A DNA stretch of 33,719 bases. Origin: an uncultured Lachnospiraceae bacterium. Lineage in GTDB: Bacteria > Bacillota > Clostridia > Lachnospirales > Lachnospiraceae. The DNA is taken from contig CALWLI010000020.1 of the NCBI GenBank assembly GCA_944381485.1, positions 1 through 33,719 on the forward strand, given 5' to 3'. Both the position numbers and the translations under genes were made by a program. Under the pieces are notes generated by a model. It was not told where the DNA came from. It saw nothing but the letters and a program-made list of their open reading frames with translations, and made no database searches. Of this stretch, positions 1-8,002 are shown one piece after another (position 1 is the first letter of the stretch; each line of letters begins with the position of its first letter).

Positions 1-51
1 AGCAAAGGACTGAAAATCCTTGTGTCGCTGGTTCGATTCCTGCCTGGGGCA
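1..51 (+). tRNA. tRNA-Phe (GAA), 5' part missing
   Basis: The window opens inside a tRNA. The anticodon stem AAGGA/TCCTT encloses the loop CTGAAAA, giving anticodon GAA (phenylalanine). The T arm has the loop TTCGATT, followed by the 3' acceptor strand CTGGGGC and discriminator A51. The D arm and 5' acceptor strand lie before the window. No CCA is encoded after A51, so the 3' end must be completed by CCA-adding enzyme. Only three bases separate it from the next tRNA, so the two are surely co-transcribed. Confidence 0.9.
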
Positions 52-54
52 TTT

Positions 55-127
55 GGGCGTGTAGCTCAGGCGGTAGAGCACTTGACTTTTAATCAAGTTG
101 TCGGGGGTTCGAGTCCCCCCACGCTCA
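55..127 (+). tRNA. tRNA-Lys (TTT)
   Basis: This is a complete cloverleaf. The acceptor strands GGGCGTG (55-61) and CACGCTC (120-126) pair with one G-U, and the discriminator is A127. The anticodon stem CTTGA/TCAAG holds the loop CTTTTAA, so the anticodon is TTT (lysine). The T arm is GGGGG-TTCGAGT-CCCCC. The 3' CCA is not encoded. It is probably the last gene of a stable-RNA transcript, because a terminator follows nine bases later. Confidence 0.96.
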
Positions 128-135
128 TATAATGT

Positions 136-174
136 GAACCTCAAAGCAGTTGCTTTAGAGGTTCTTTTGTTTTT
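136..174 (+). terminator. Intrinsic terminator of the tRNA cluster
   Basis: GAACCTC (136-142) pairs with GAGGTTC (158-164). The inner pairing AAAGC/GCTTT continues the stem across a one-base bulge, with a small AGTT loop. A T-rich tract (TTTTGTTTTT) follows directly. The position just after tRNA-Lys fits the end of the stable-RNA transcript. Confidence 0.9.
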
Positions 175-184
175 CATAAATATT

Positions 185-212
185 TTGTAGCTTGATAGAG
201 CCTCTATAAAAT
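185..212 (+). promoter_or_regulatory. Weak candidate promoter for the 295-1869 gene
   Basis: TTGTAG (185-190) and TAAAAT (207-212) are spaced by 16 bases. The -10 matches the sigma-A consensus at five of six positions, but the -35 matches only at TTG. An alternative pair, TTGATA (192-197) with GATAAA (213-218) and a 15-base gap, overlaps it. A promoter is needed here because the tRNA terminator lies upstream, but the choice between the two is not settled. Confidence 0.35.
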
Positions 213-231
213 GATAAACTTTAAAATATGA

Positions 232-250
232 TTCAAAACTTATATTTGAA
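232..250. repeat. Short inverted repeat TTCAAA-N7-TTTGAA
   Basis: TTCAAA (232-237) and TTTGAA (245-250) are perfect inverted repeats around a seven-base A/T-rich centre, lying 45 bases before the start codon of the next gene. It could be an operator or a weak RNA hairpin in the leader. The arms are turned the opposite way from a FabT operator. Chance is possible in such A/T-rich sequence. Confidence 0.3.
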
Positions 251-294
251 AACTCAGGTTTTTTAACACGGAACAGCTTTCGGAGAGGACAGTT

Positions 295-1869
295 ATGACA
301 GTAAAAAGAGGCAGGAAAAGTAAAAAGAGGAGAGGTTCAGCGGCGGCGGATGTTTTGCACTTGATATATGCTCTCTTATTGATAGTGGCTGCGGCTTTGA
401 TAGTTTATTTTGTATATCTTAAGATAGGTGACATCTCTGCTAAGAAGGAGAGCACAGCTCCATCCTCTGAGGTCATTGAGTCTTCTGAGGAGGACCTTAT
501 TTCGGAGGAACTTTCTGATGCGGATGTAAGGGGACTGATATCAGATGACAGCGGCACCCGCTATGTTCATGACGACGGCTCTGAGGCGGCTGATGAGTGG
601 GTGGCTGTTGACGGAGACCTGTATTTCTTTAACGATTCCGGAAGGGCTGTAACGGAGAACTTTTCTGAAAACGGCCAGGTCTTTAAATTTGACTCTGAGG
701 GAAAGGTTGTTTCCATCATCTATGATGAGGATTTTAAGGCAGATTCCGATGAGCTTATAGCGGACTACCCCTCACTTGTGAAGAGCCGTAAGCTTTGGGC
801 CTTTCTCTCCAAGGATAAGACACTGGGGAATTTCAATGCCATAATGTATAAAAAGACTACTGAGCCCCAGGCAAACATGCTTGGAGGAACGGAAAATCCT
901 CAGTTCAGCTCGGCTTACAGCATGCAGATAGACGGAGACTATATATATTATCTTCCTCTTTCTGACAGTGACAAGCTCAGCGATGAGGAGAAAAAGATCA
1001 ACGGTGTGCTCTACAGAATGAAGCCCGGAGCCGAGTACAGGGAGATAGTGGCTCAAAATGTGGAGGGCTATAAGGTGCTTGACGGCACTGCCTACTATAT
1101 GTCCTCGGGAAAGATATACCATACATCAAACGGTCTCAAGGACGAGACAAAAACAGTCTATGTCTCTGACAGCATATCCATAGATGACTTTGTATTTGAA
1201 AACAAGGGAGACTCTCTCCTTCTTTATGACAAGGCCGGAAATCCTGTTAACACAGGGGAAAAGAGAGTCGGAAGTTTTACCTATTATCTCTCAGATGATG
1301 GAGAGATAGAAGGGGTCAGGGAGAAGACCTCGGTGCTTACCGGAGGCTGGACTTACTATACGGAGACGGACAACAGCAGCGGAAAGAGCATAAGCAAGAT
1401 AATGAGAAAGAGCGGCCCTGGGGAGATCCAGGAGGTCAGCTCGGATTTTGCCGGCTACACTGCAAATATGTTCTACGATTACTCAAGCGGCAATCTGGTT
1501 GCGGAGTATATGCCTAACGGGGAGAGAAGGCAGCTTATAATAATAAACTCAAACGGAGATGTGGACTCTGTCGACAGCACCGTCTCAGCAGGAGGAGATA
1601 TAAGGCTCTATGCCCTTATCGACGGAAGCGCCATATGTAAGGTCAATAAAGGCGGTGAGACGGTCTTTGAAAGCTTTGATCTTTCATCCACCACTCCGGT
1701 GGCTGTAGGCGTCATATCTGAAAATATTTTTGTAAACAATGCTGACTCCTCTGAGGAGACTGTCACAGCTATCCCGCCCTCAACACTTGTTCCTGCGGAG
1801 ACATTATCACCCTCTCATGGGGAGGAGACAGGCTCAGGCATCATAGTCGGAGGAGCTCCGGGAAATTAG
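295..1869 (+). CDS. Membrane-anchored extracytoplasmic repeat protein of unknown function
   Basis: This is a 524-residue protein. A very basic N-terminus (KRGRKSKKRR) precedes one hydrophobic segment at about residues 20-42, so the bulk should lie outside the membrane. Next comes a Ser/Glu-rich linker (about 48-85). Residues 87-140 (WVAVDGDLYFFNDSGRAV and following) resemble choline- or cell-wall-binding aromatic repeats. The rest repeats short aromatic strands such as YIYYL, AYYMSSGKIY and FTYYLSDDG, in the manner of DUF5050-like beta-propeller proteins. The tail is rich in Ser, Thr and Pro. GGAGAGGA (282-289) sets the ATG start. gmk-like and holB follow closely, so it probably leads their operon. 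The membrane topology follows from the sequence. A sensing or wall-attachment role is only inference. Confidence 0.75.
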   Translation: MTVKRGRKSKKRRGSAAADVLHLIYALLLIVAAALIVYFVYLKIGDISAKKESTAPSSEVIESSEEDLISEELSDADVRGLISDDSGTRYVHDDGSEAADEWVAVDGDLYFFNDSGRAVTENFSENGQVFKFDSEGKVVSIIYDEDFKADSDELIADYPSLVKSRKLWAFLSKDKTLGNFNAIMYKKTTEPQANMLGGTENPQFSSAYSMQIDGDYIYYLPLSDSDKLSDEEKKINGVLYRMKPGAEYREIVAQNVEGYKVLDGTAYYMSSGKIYHTSNGLKDETKTVYVSDSISIDDFVFENKGDSLLLYDKAGNPVNTGEKRVGSFTYYLSDDGEIEGVREKTSVLTGGWTYYTETDNSSGKSISKIMRKSGPGEIQEVSSDFAGYTANMFYDYSSGNLVAEYMPNGERRQLIIINSNGDVDSVDSTVSAGGDIRLYALIDGSAICKVNKGGETVFESFDLSSTTPVAVGVISENIFVNNADSSEETVTAIPPSTLVPAETLSPSHGEETGSGIIVGGAPGN

Positions 1870-1889
1870 TCTTTAAGGAGAGCCTATAG

Positions 1890-2477
1890 ATGGGTAAGAT
1901 TTATTGTATAATAGGAAAGAGTGCCTCCGGAAAGGACACGCTTTACAAGAAGCTTTTAGAGGATATCCCGGACCTGGGGACCTATGTCATGTACACAACA
2001 AGGCCCATGCGCTCGGGAGAGCGGGAGGGAGTGGAATATCACTTTATAAGTGACAGGGAGCTGGAGTCCCTTGAAAAGCAGGGAAAAATCATAGAAAAGA
2101 GACAGTACAATACTATGAGGGGACCCTGGACCTACTGCACTGTTGATGACGGTCAGATAGATCTTTTAAAGAAGAATTACCTTTCCCTTGAGACTCTTGA
2201 GTCTTATACGGCACTGAGGAAATTTTTCGGAGGGGAAAATACAGTCCCTGTATATCTGGAGCTTGATGACGGGGAGAGGCTTCAGAGGGCCATTGACAGG
2301 GAGAGGCGCCAGCCGGTTCCCGGCTATGATGAGATGTGCAGAAGATTCCTTGCGGACAATGAGGATTTTTCGGAGGAGAATCTCAGAAAGGCGGGCATTG
2401 AAAAAAGGTTTGACAGCACAGACTCCGAGGCTCTTTTGGAGCAGGTAAAAAGGGAGATTTTTAATACTTCATGTTAA
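1890..2477 (+). CDS. Guanylate-kinase-like protein (divergent)
   Basis: This 195-residue protein has a P-loop at residues 9-17 (GKSASGKDT) and the guanylate kinase signature TTRPMRSGE at 36-44, followed by GVEYHF, as in enzymes that phosphorylate GMP to GDP with ATP. The middle is atypical: the usual YGT and DxDWQGA stretches are replaced by QYNTMRGPWTYCT and by unrelated sequence. The lid arginines RERRQ (137-141) are present. Guanylate kinase activity is therefore likely but not certain, and it may be a second copy beside a canonical gmk elsewhere. It lies 20 bases after the upstream gene and 10 before holB. Confidence 0.8.
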   Translation: MGKIYCIIGKSASGKDTLYKKLLEDIPDLGTYVMYTTRPMRSGEREGVEYHFISDRELESLEKQGKIIEKRQYNTMRGPWTYCTVDDGQIDLLKKNYLSLETLESYTALRKFFGGENTVPVYLELDDGERLQRAIDRERRQPVPGYDEMCRRFLADNEDFSEENLRKAGIEKRFDSTDSEALLEQVKREIFNTSC

Positions 2478-2487
2478 AGGACAGCTT

Positions 2488-3441
2488 ATGATTTCATTTA
2501 AGAATGTTATTGACAATGATCTTATAAAGGAACAGCTATCCTCCTCTGTGGAGGGAGGTATGATATACCATGCATATATTATAGAGGGAGAGAAGGGCAT
2601 AGGAAAACTCAACCTTGCTCTGGACTTTGCCTCATATCTGGTGGGAGATGAGAAGAGGGTCATGAGCGGAAATCACCCGGATGTCATACTTGTGACCAAC
2701 GATAAGCCGGAATCCATAGGTGTAGAGGAGATAAGGACTCAGGTAAATGACACGGCTGACATAAGGCCATATATGGCGGAGAAAAAGATATATATAATAA
2801 ATGAAGCCGAAAAGCTCACGCCCCAGGCCCAGAATGCTCTTCTCAAAACCCTGGAGGAGCCGCCATCATTTGTTGTGATAATGCTCTTATGCACAGACGA
2901 GAAGAAGCTCTTAAGCACAATATCATCCAGATGTGTGAAGCTTAAGATGAAGCCTGCTACAGACGCGGGAATAGCAGAGTTTGTCAAAAAGAAATTTGAT
3001 ATTGACGAGGATGAACTTCAGGTAATAGTGGCCTTTGCAGCAGGCAATCCCGGAAAGGCCATGCGAATTGCGGGCTCCGAGGATTTCCGTAAGCTGTATG
3101 AGGAGACCATGGCTCTCTGCTCAAATATAAAAAATATGGGAGCCCACGAGATCCAAGCCGCAGTGAAGCGAATAAGGAAGCTTCCTGTGAGCCAAGATGA
3201 CTTTTTTGATCTTCTGCAGCTTCGCTACAGAGATCTTATGATGTACAAGGTGACCAAGGACTTAAACAGCATCACTTTCAGAGGCGAGAGGGCAGCTATA
3301 ATGGATTCCGCGGCCTTGAGCTCATATGAGGGAATAGAGAAGATAATGGAGGCTGTTGAGAAGTGCAGGATCAGGATAAGGGCAAATGTAAATCCTGAGC
3401 TGGCCCTTGAGCTCATGCTTCTTACTATGAGAGAGAATTGA
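2488..3441 (+). CDS. holB: DNA polymerase III, delta prime subunit
   Basis: This is a 317-residue clamp-loader subunit of the AAA+ family. It has a degenerate P-loop GEKGIGK (34-40) followed by Leu-Asn instead of Thr or Ser, the clamp-loader core AQNALLKTLEEPPSFVV (114-130) and the SRC motif at 147-149 that supplies an arginine finger to the neighbouring DnaX subunit. Loss of a working P-loop is normal for delta prime, which does not hydrolyse ATP. The zinc-binding cysteine cluster usually found before the HPD motif is missing (residues 50-64 hold no cysteine). It would work with the DnaX encoded at 27819. The ribosome site is AAAGGA just before the ATG. Confidence 0.9.
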   Translation: MISFKNVIDNDLIKEQLSSSVEGGMIYHAYIIEGEKGIGKLNLALDFASYLVGDEKRVMSGNHPDVILVTNDKPESIGVEEIRTQVNDTADIRPYMAEKKIYIINEAEKLTPQAQNALLKTLEEPPSFVVIMLLCTDEKKLLSTISSRCVKLKMKPATDAGIAEFVKKKFDIDEDELQVIVAFAAGNPGKAMRIAGSEDFRKLYEETMALCSNIKNMGAHEIQAAVKRIRKLPVSQDDFFDLLQLRYRDLMMYKVTKDLNSITFRGERAAIMDSAALSSYEGIEKIMEAVEKCRIRIRANVNPELALELMLLTMREN

Positions 3442-3457
3442 TAAAAAGGAGATTTTG

Positions 3458-4369
3458 ATGACAAAGGTTATAGACGTCAGATTCCGCAAGGCGGGAAAGA
3501 TATATTATTTTGCTCCAGGAGAGTATGAGATAAATACCGGCGAGGCTGTGATAGTTGAGACAGCAAGGGGAGTAGAGTTCGGAACAGTGGTGAGAGGCAA
3601 CCATGAGGTCAGGGAGGAAAAGGTGATCCAGCCCCTCAAGCAGGTGATAAGACCTGCGACGGATGAGGACAAAAAGCAGGAGGAGGAGAACAAGGCTAAG
3701 GAGGGCGATGCCTTCCGTATATGCCTTGAGAAGATAAAAAAACATGGACTTCCCATGAAGCTCATAGACTGCGAGTACACTTTTGACAACAACAAGATAC
3801 TGTTTTATTTTACCGCCGAGGGCAGGATAGACTTCAGAGATCTGGTTAAGGATCTGGCCTCGGTATTTAAGACAAGGATAGAGCTCAGGCAGGTAGGTGT
3901 CAGAGATGAGACAAAGATACTTGGAGGGTTGGGTACCTGCGGAAGGCCTCTGTGCTGCCACAGCTACCTGAGCGAGTTTGCCCCGGTGTCCATAAAAATG
4001 GCCAAGGAGCAGAATCTCTCTCTTAACCCTTCAAAGATATCAGGTGTATGCGGAAGACTCATGTGCTGTCTCAAGAATGAGGCACAGGTATATGAGGAGT
4101 TGAACAGAAAGCTTCCCTCCCATGGGGACATAGTGACAACAAGGGACGGCTTTAAGGGTGAAGTCTCATCTGTAAGCGTGCTACAGCAGAAGGTAAAGGT
4201 CATAGTAAACTTGGAAAATGACGAGAAGGAGATAAGGGAGTACAAGCTGTCGGAGCTGAAGTTTAAGCCTGCAAGAGGTCAGAGAAAACAGGACTCCGCC
4301 ATAGACAAGGAGCTTGAGGAGCTGGAAAAGCTGGAAAAGAGAGAGAAAAAATCAAAGCTTGACGACTGA
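3458..4369 (+). CDS. ricT: RicT/YaaT, PSP1-domain Fe-S protein
   Basis: This is a 303-residue PSP1-domain protein. Six cysteines form two near-identical clusters, C161/C166/C167 (CGRPLCC) and C198/C203/C204 (CGRLMCC), the pattern of RicT. In Bacillus, RicT works with RicA and RicF as an Fe-S complex that stimulates RNase Y-dependent mRNA maturation and influences sporulation, competence and biofilm formation. RicA and RicF are not in this window. The C-terminus is a charged Glu/Lys tail. I place the start at ATG 3458, six bases after AAAGGAG, rather than at the TTG one codon upstream. The holB-ricT-yfiC order seen here is common in Bacillota. Confidence 0.92.
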   Translation: MTKVIDVRFRKAGKIYYFAPGEYEINTGEAVIVETARGVEFGTVVRGNHEVREEKVIQPLKQVIRPATDEDKKQEEENKAKEGDAFRICLEKIKKHGLPMKLIDCEYTFDNNKILFYFTAEGRIDFRDLVKDLASVFKTRIELRQVGVRDETKILGGLGTCGRPLCCHSYLSEFAPVSIKMAKEQNLSLNPSKISGVCGRLMCCLKNEAQVYEELNRKLPSHGDIVTTRDGFKGEVSSVSVLQQKVKVIVNLENDEKEIREYKLSELKFKPARGQRKQDSAIDKELEELEKLEKREKKSKLDD

Positions 4370-4419
4370 TTTTGAAGATACAATAACAGAGAACAGTTAA
4401 TTTCGGAGAGGTTACAGCA

Positions 4420-5262
4420 TTGTCGGAATCAAGTAAACTTTGGGAGAAGGAGTGTATACTGAAAGAGGATGAGAGGATAGATGACCTGCAGAGAAACGGA
4501 TACCGCATAATACAGAAAAAAAAGGGGTTTTGTTTCGGCATGGACGCTGTGCTGCTCTCGGGCTTTGCAAGAGTAAAAGTGGGAGAGCGGGTCATTGATC
4601 TGGGTACCGGCACAGGCATAATCCCCATACTTCTTGAGGCAAAGACTGAGGGCGAGCTCTTTTTCGGAGTTGAGATACAGGATGAGGTGGCCGAGATGGC
4701 TGCAAGGAGCGTGGAGCTCAACGGGCTCTCGGAGAAGGTGATAATCTTAAAGGGAGATATAAAGGAGCTTGCCGAAAAGGGCGGGGAGAATATACTTTTG
4801 AGAGCCTGCCGTAAAGAGGATAAAGCTTATTTAAATGCCGAGGAGGAGAGACTTAAATTGGAGGCGGGGAGCTTTGACGTAATAACATCCAATCCTCCCT
4901 ATATGAACACAGGACACGGGCTCAAAAACCCGGGAGAGATGAAAAGCATATCAAGACATGAGATACTGTGCTCTCTTCAGGATGTATGCGAAGCCGCAGG
5001 CCGACTTTTAAAAAGCGGGGGCAGATTTTATATGGTCCACAGACCCCACAGGCTTACGGAGATAATAAGCTCTCTGAGAAGCTGCAGGCTGGAGCCGAAG
5101 AGGATGAAATTTGTCCATCCTTTCTCAGACAGGGACGCCAACATGGTCCTTATTGAAGCCGTAAAAGGAGGGAGACCTCAGCTTAAGGTGGAAAAGCCGG
5201 TGATAGTTTATGAGTCGGAGGGAAGATACACATCAGAGATATATGATGTATACGGATATTGA
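4420..5262 (+). CDS. yfiC: YfiC/TrmN6-family methyltransferase
   Basis: This is a 280-residue class I SAM-dependent methyltransferase. It shows motif I DLGTGTGI (60-67), the family-specific KGFCFGMDAVLL (35-46) and the N6-adenine catalytic motif NPPY (158-161). E. coli TrmN6 (YfiC) methylates A37 of tRNA-Val, and the Gram-positive relatives are assumed to act on tRNA too. About 30 charged residues (118-149) separate the SAM domain from NPPY. The start is TTG 4420, eight bases after CGGAGAGG. No ATG or GTG occurs in frame before the conserved MDAV, so TTG is well supported. The 50-base gap after ricT shows no promoter. Confidence 0.87.
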   Translation: MSESSKLWEKECILKEDERIDDLQRNGYRIIQKKKGFCFGMDAVLLSGFARVKVGERVIDLGTGTGIIPILLEAKTEGELFFGVEIQDEVAEMAARSVELNGLSEKVIILKGDIKELAEKGGENILLRACRKEDKAYLNAEEERLKLEAGSFDVITSNPPYMNTGHGLKNPGEMKSISRHEILCSLQDVCEAAGRLLKSGGRFYMVHRPHRLTEIISSLRSCRLEPKRMKFVHPFSDRDANMVLIEAVKGGRPQLKVEKPVIVYESEGRYTSEIYDVYGY

Positions 5263-5281
5263 ATAATCGGAGGGTGTGAAT

Positions 5282-6328
5282 ATGGAGACAGAGAGATTCC
5301 TTATAGGGAGGACCGATGACGGAAAAGAGGTAAGCAGATTTACTCTCACAAACAGAAAGGGGCTTAGAGCTTCAGTTACGGATCTGGGAGCCACCTGGCT
5401 CGGCATGGAGGTGCCTGACAGGGAAGGTAAGTTTAAGGATGTGCTTTTGGGCTATGACACAGTGGCCATGATATATGAGAACCCGGGATCTTTGGGGGCT
5501 ATAATAGGAAGAAATGCCAACAGGATAAAGGACGCTGAGTTTGAGCTTAAGGGAAAGAGGTATAAGCTTTGTGAAAACAACGGGAAGAATAATCTCCACT
5601 CAGGTCCTGACACCTTAAATAAAAGGATGTTCAAAACCGAGATAAGAGATGACAGCATAGTATTCTCTCTTCACAGTCCGGAGGGGGATCAGGGCTTTCC
5701 CGGAGAGCTTGACATAAAGGTGATATATTCTCTCACAGATGAGGGCTGCTTTAACATAGACTATGTTTTGACTGCAGGAAAAGAGGACACTATCGCCAAT
5801 TTTACCTGCCATCCCTACTTTAATCTGGCGGGACATGACAGCGGTTATGCCCTCAAGCAGGAGGTCTTTATAGACGCGGACTTTATTACAGAGAACGACA
5901 GCAGCTCTGTCCCCACAGGAAGACTCATTGATGTGAAGGGGACAGCCTTTGATTTCAGAGAGAGAAAGGCTATCGACAGGGATATTGAGGAGGACCTCAT
6001 CCAGCTCAAATACGGCGGAGGATATGACCACAATTTCTGCATCAATAAGGGAGGAACAGGAAAGCCCTGTGCGGGAGCCTATGATCCCGAGAGCGGAAGA
6101 AGCATGGAAATATATACTGACTGTGAGGGCATACAGTTTTACACAGGAAACGGTCTTTCCGGGAAGGAGACAGGAAAGGGAGGAGCACGCTATCAGAGAA
6201 GGGGCGGATATGCCTTTGAGACCCAGTTTTACCCCAATGCCATAAATATCCCCACATTCCGTCAGCCTGTGCTCAGGGCTTTTGAGACCTTTGAGAGCCG
6301 CACGGTATATAAGTTTTTTACAGTTTAA
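5282..6328 (+). CDS. galM: Aldose 1-epimerase (mutarotase)
   Basis: This 348-residue GalM-family enzyme interconverts alpha and beta anomers of aldoses such as glucose and galactose. Visible active-site elements are R81 in GRNANRI, H106 in LHSGPD, H177 in TCHPYFNLAGH, the GGGYDHNF strand and the C-terminal FETQFYPNAIN with the expected catalytic glutamate. It has no signal peptide, so it is cytoplasmic. ATG 5282 is preferred because CGGAGGG (5268-5274) sits seven bases before it. A GTG two codons upstream lies too close to that site. No other sugar genes are adjacent, so its substrate cannot be read from context. Confidence 0.93.
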   Translation: METERFLIGRTDDGKEVSRFTLTNRKGLRASVTDLGATWLGMEVPDREGKFKDVLLGYDTVAMIYENPGSLGAIIGRNANRIKDAEFELKGKRYKLCENNGKNNLHSGPDTLNKRMFKTEIRDDSIVFSLHSPEGDQGFPGELDIKVIYSLTDEGCFNIDYVLTAGKEDTIANFTCHPYFNLAGHDSGYALKQEVFIDADFITENDSSSVPTGRLIDVKGTAFDFRERKAIDRDIEEDLIQLKYGGGYDHNFCINKGGTGKPCAGAYDPESGRSMEIYTDCEGIQFYTGNGLSGKETGKGGARYQRRGGYAFETQFYPNAINIPTFRQPVLRAFETFESRTVYKFFTV

Positions 6329-6344
6329 AAACGGGAGACATAAG

Positions 6345-7196
6345 GTGGAAATGGAAAGAGGAAAGCTCTATATTTGCGCTACGCCCATAGGGAACCTCGG
6401 AGATATAACTCCGAGGGTCCTTGACGTTTTAAGAAGTGCCGACATAATAGCCGCGGAGGATACGAGAAACTCGATAAAGCTTTTGAATCACTTTGATATA
6501 AAGACCCCTATGACCAGCTACCACGAGTTCAACAAGTATGAAAAGGCGGATGAGCTGGTGGAAAAGATACTGTCGGGAAAAAATGTTGCGGTCATAACCG
6601 ATGCGGGGACTCCCTGCATATCCGATCCCGGGGAGGAACTGGTAAAAAAATGCATAGAGGCGGGGATAGAGGTGACCTCCCTCCCGGGACCCAGCGCCGT
6701 CATAACGGCCTTGAGCCTCAGCGGCCTTTCCACCGGAGCCTTTGTCTTTGAGGGCTTCCTTCCCCCTGTAAAGAAGAAGAGGGAGAGAGACAAGGTGCTT
6801 TTAAGGCTAAAGGATGAGGAGAGGACGATAATACTCTATGAGGCTCCTCACAGATTGAAAAAGACTCTATGCGAGCTGAGAGATCTTTTGGGGGAGGGGC
6901 GAAGGATAAGCCTGTGCAGAGAGCTCACAAAAAAGCATGAGGAGATAATAAGGACAAGCCTTGGTGAGGCTGTGGACCTGGAGCCCAGGGGAGAGTATGT
7001 GCTCTGTATAGAAGGAAAGAGCAGCGAGGAGCTGGAGAGCGAGAGAACAGCCGCTTATTCCGACATGGATCTTTGGGAGCATATGAATATTTACCTGTCC
7101 CGGGGAATGGACAGAAAAGAGGCCATGAAAGCGGTGGCAAAGGATAGGGGAGTATCGAAGAGAGATATTTACAGAGAGCTCAATAAAGGAGAGTGA
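6345..7196 (+). CDS. rsmI: 16S rRNA (cytidine-1402-2'-O)-methyltransferase
   Basis: This 283-residue RsmI is a tetrapyrrole-methylase-fold protein that 2'-O-methylates C1402 in the decoding centre of 16S rRNA. It shows ATPIGNLGD (12-20), AEDTR (37-41) and DAGTPCISDPG (86-96), the hallmark motifs of the family, and ends in a basic helical tail (MDRKEAMKAVAKDRGVSKRDIY). I place the start at GTG 6345, seven bases after CGGGAG. ATG 6351 is the alternative. The open frame runs further upstream into galM, but that part is not conserved in kind. Confidence 0.93.
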   Translation: MEMERGKLYICATPIGNLGDITPRVLDVLRSADIIAAEDTRNSIKLLNHFDIKTPMTSYHEFNKYEKADELVEKILSGKNVAVITDAGTPCISDPGEELVKKCIEAGIEVTSLPGPSAVITALSLSGLSTGAFVFEGFLPPVKKKRERDKVLLRLKDEERTIILYEAPHRLKKTLCELRDLLGEGRRISLCRELTKKHEEIIRTSLGEAVDLEPRGEYVLCIEGKSSEELESERTAAYSDMDLWEHMNIYLSRGMDRKEAMKAVAKDRGVSKRDIYRELNKGE

Positions 7197-7207
7197 GGAG
7201 GGGACAG

Positions 7208-7963
7208 ATGAAGGTTACATTCATAGATCACAGCTCGTTTTTAGTGGAGCTTTCTGACAAGTATCTGCTGTTTGATTACTACAGGGGAGAACTACCCGAC
7301 ATGGACAGGGAAAAGGAGCTGTATGTCTTTTCCTCTCACAGCCATTATGACCACTATAATACAGAGATATTCAAGCTTTCGGACAGCTTTACAAAAGTAA
7401 GATATATACTCTCCTATGATATAGCAGAGGAATTTGAGGGAGATCTTATGGATCTTGGGAAGGAGCTTTCCGAGAGGGTTCGGGAGCAGGTCATTTTTAT
7501 GGAGCCCCACGAAAGGAAAAAGATAAGCCCCTTTTCAGGAGAGGGGATAGAGACGGAGACCTTAAGATCAACCGATCTCGGAGTTGCCTTCATAGTGACA
7601 GCTGAGGGAAAAACCATATTCCACGCAGGGGATTTCCAGTGGTGGGACTGGCCGGGAGAGCCTAAGGAGGATAATCTGAAGGCCAAAGGAGATTTTTTCT
7701 CAGAGCTTTTGAGAATAGAGAATAAAACCATGGACGTGGCTTTTCTCGTCCTTGACCCCAGGCAGGAGAGCTCCGAGTTTTGGGGGATGGATACCATACT
7801 CTCAAGAGTCCATGTGGGTACGGTGTTTCCCATGCATTTTTGGGGAGACTTCAATATAGTAAAAAGATACTCGGAAAGGCTTGAAAAAGGGGAAGTGAGC
7901 TTTCTCTCAAGGCCTCCGAGATTTGTTGAGATAAGAAGGCGGGGAGAGAGCTTTGAGCTGTAA
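7208..7963 (+). CDS. Metallo-beta-lactamase-fold hydrolase
   Basis: This 251-residue protein has an MBL fold. The zinc motif HxHxDH is seen at 44-49 (HSHYDH), followed by HAGDFQWWDW and a late FPMHFWGDF histidine, which together give the two-metal site. Relatives are loosely annotated as Zn-dependent hydrolases of the L-ascorbate-lactonase type, and the substrate is unknown. ATG 7208 is preferred because the strong site GAGGAGGGGA precedes it by a few bases. The GTG at 7193 overlaps the rsmI stop and has no ribosome site. It lies 11 bases after rsmI, so it is probably in the same operon. Confidence 0.85.
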   Translation: MKVTFIDHSSFLVELSDKYLLFDYYRGELPDMDREKELYVFSSHSHYDHYNTEIFKLSDSFTKVRYILSYDIAEEFEGDLMDLGKELSERVREQVIFMEPHERKKISPFSGEGIETETLRSTDLGVAFIVTAEGKTIFHAGDFQWWDWPGEPKEDNLKAKGDFFSELLRIENKTMDVAFLVLDPRQESSEFWGMDTILSRVHVGTVFPMHFWGDFNIVKRYSERLEKGEVSFLSRPPRFVEIRRRGESFEL

Positions 7964-8002
7964 ATATTACAGAAATTTAAATTTATGGAGGTCATATCTT
8001 AT

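Noticed and set aside
232-250. TTCAAA-N7-TTTGAA as a second FabT operator
   Set aside because: The half sites are turned outward and the spacing is wrong for TTTGA-N3-TCAAA, and the gene downstream has no link to lipids.
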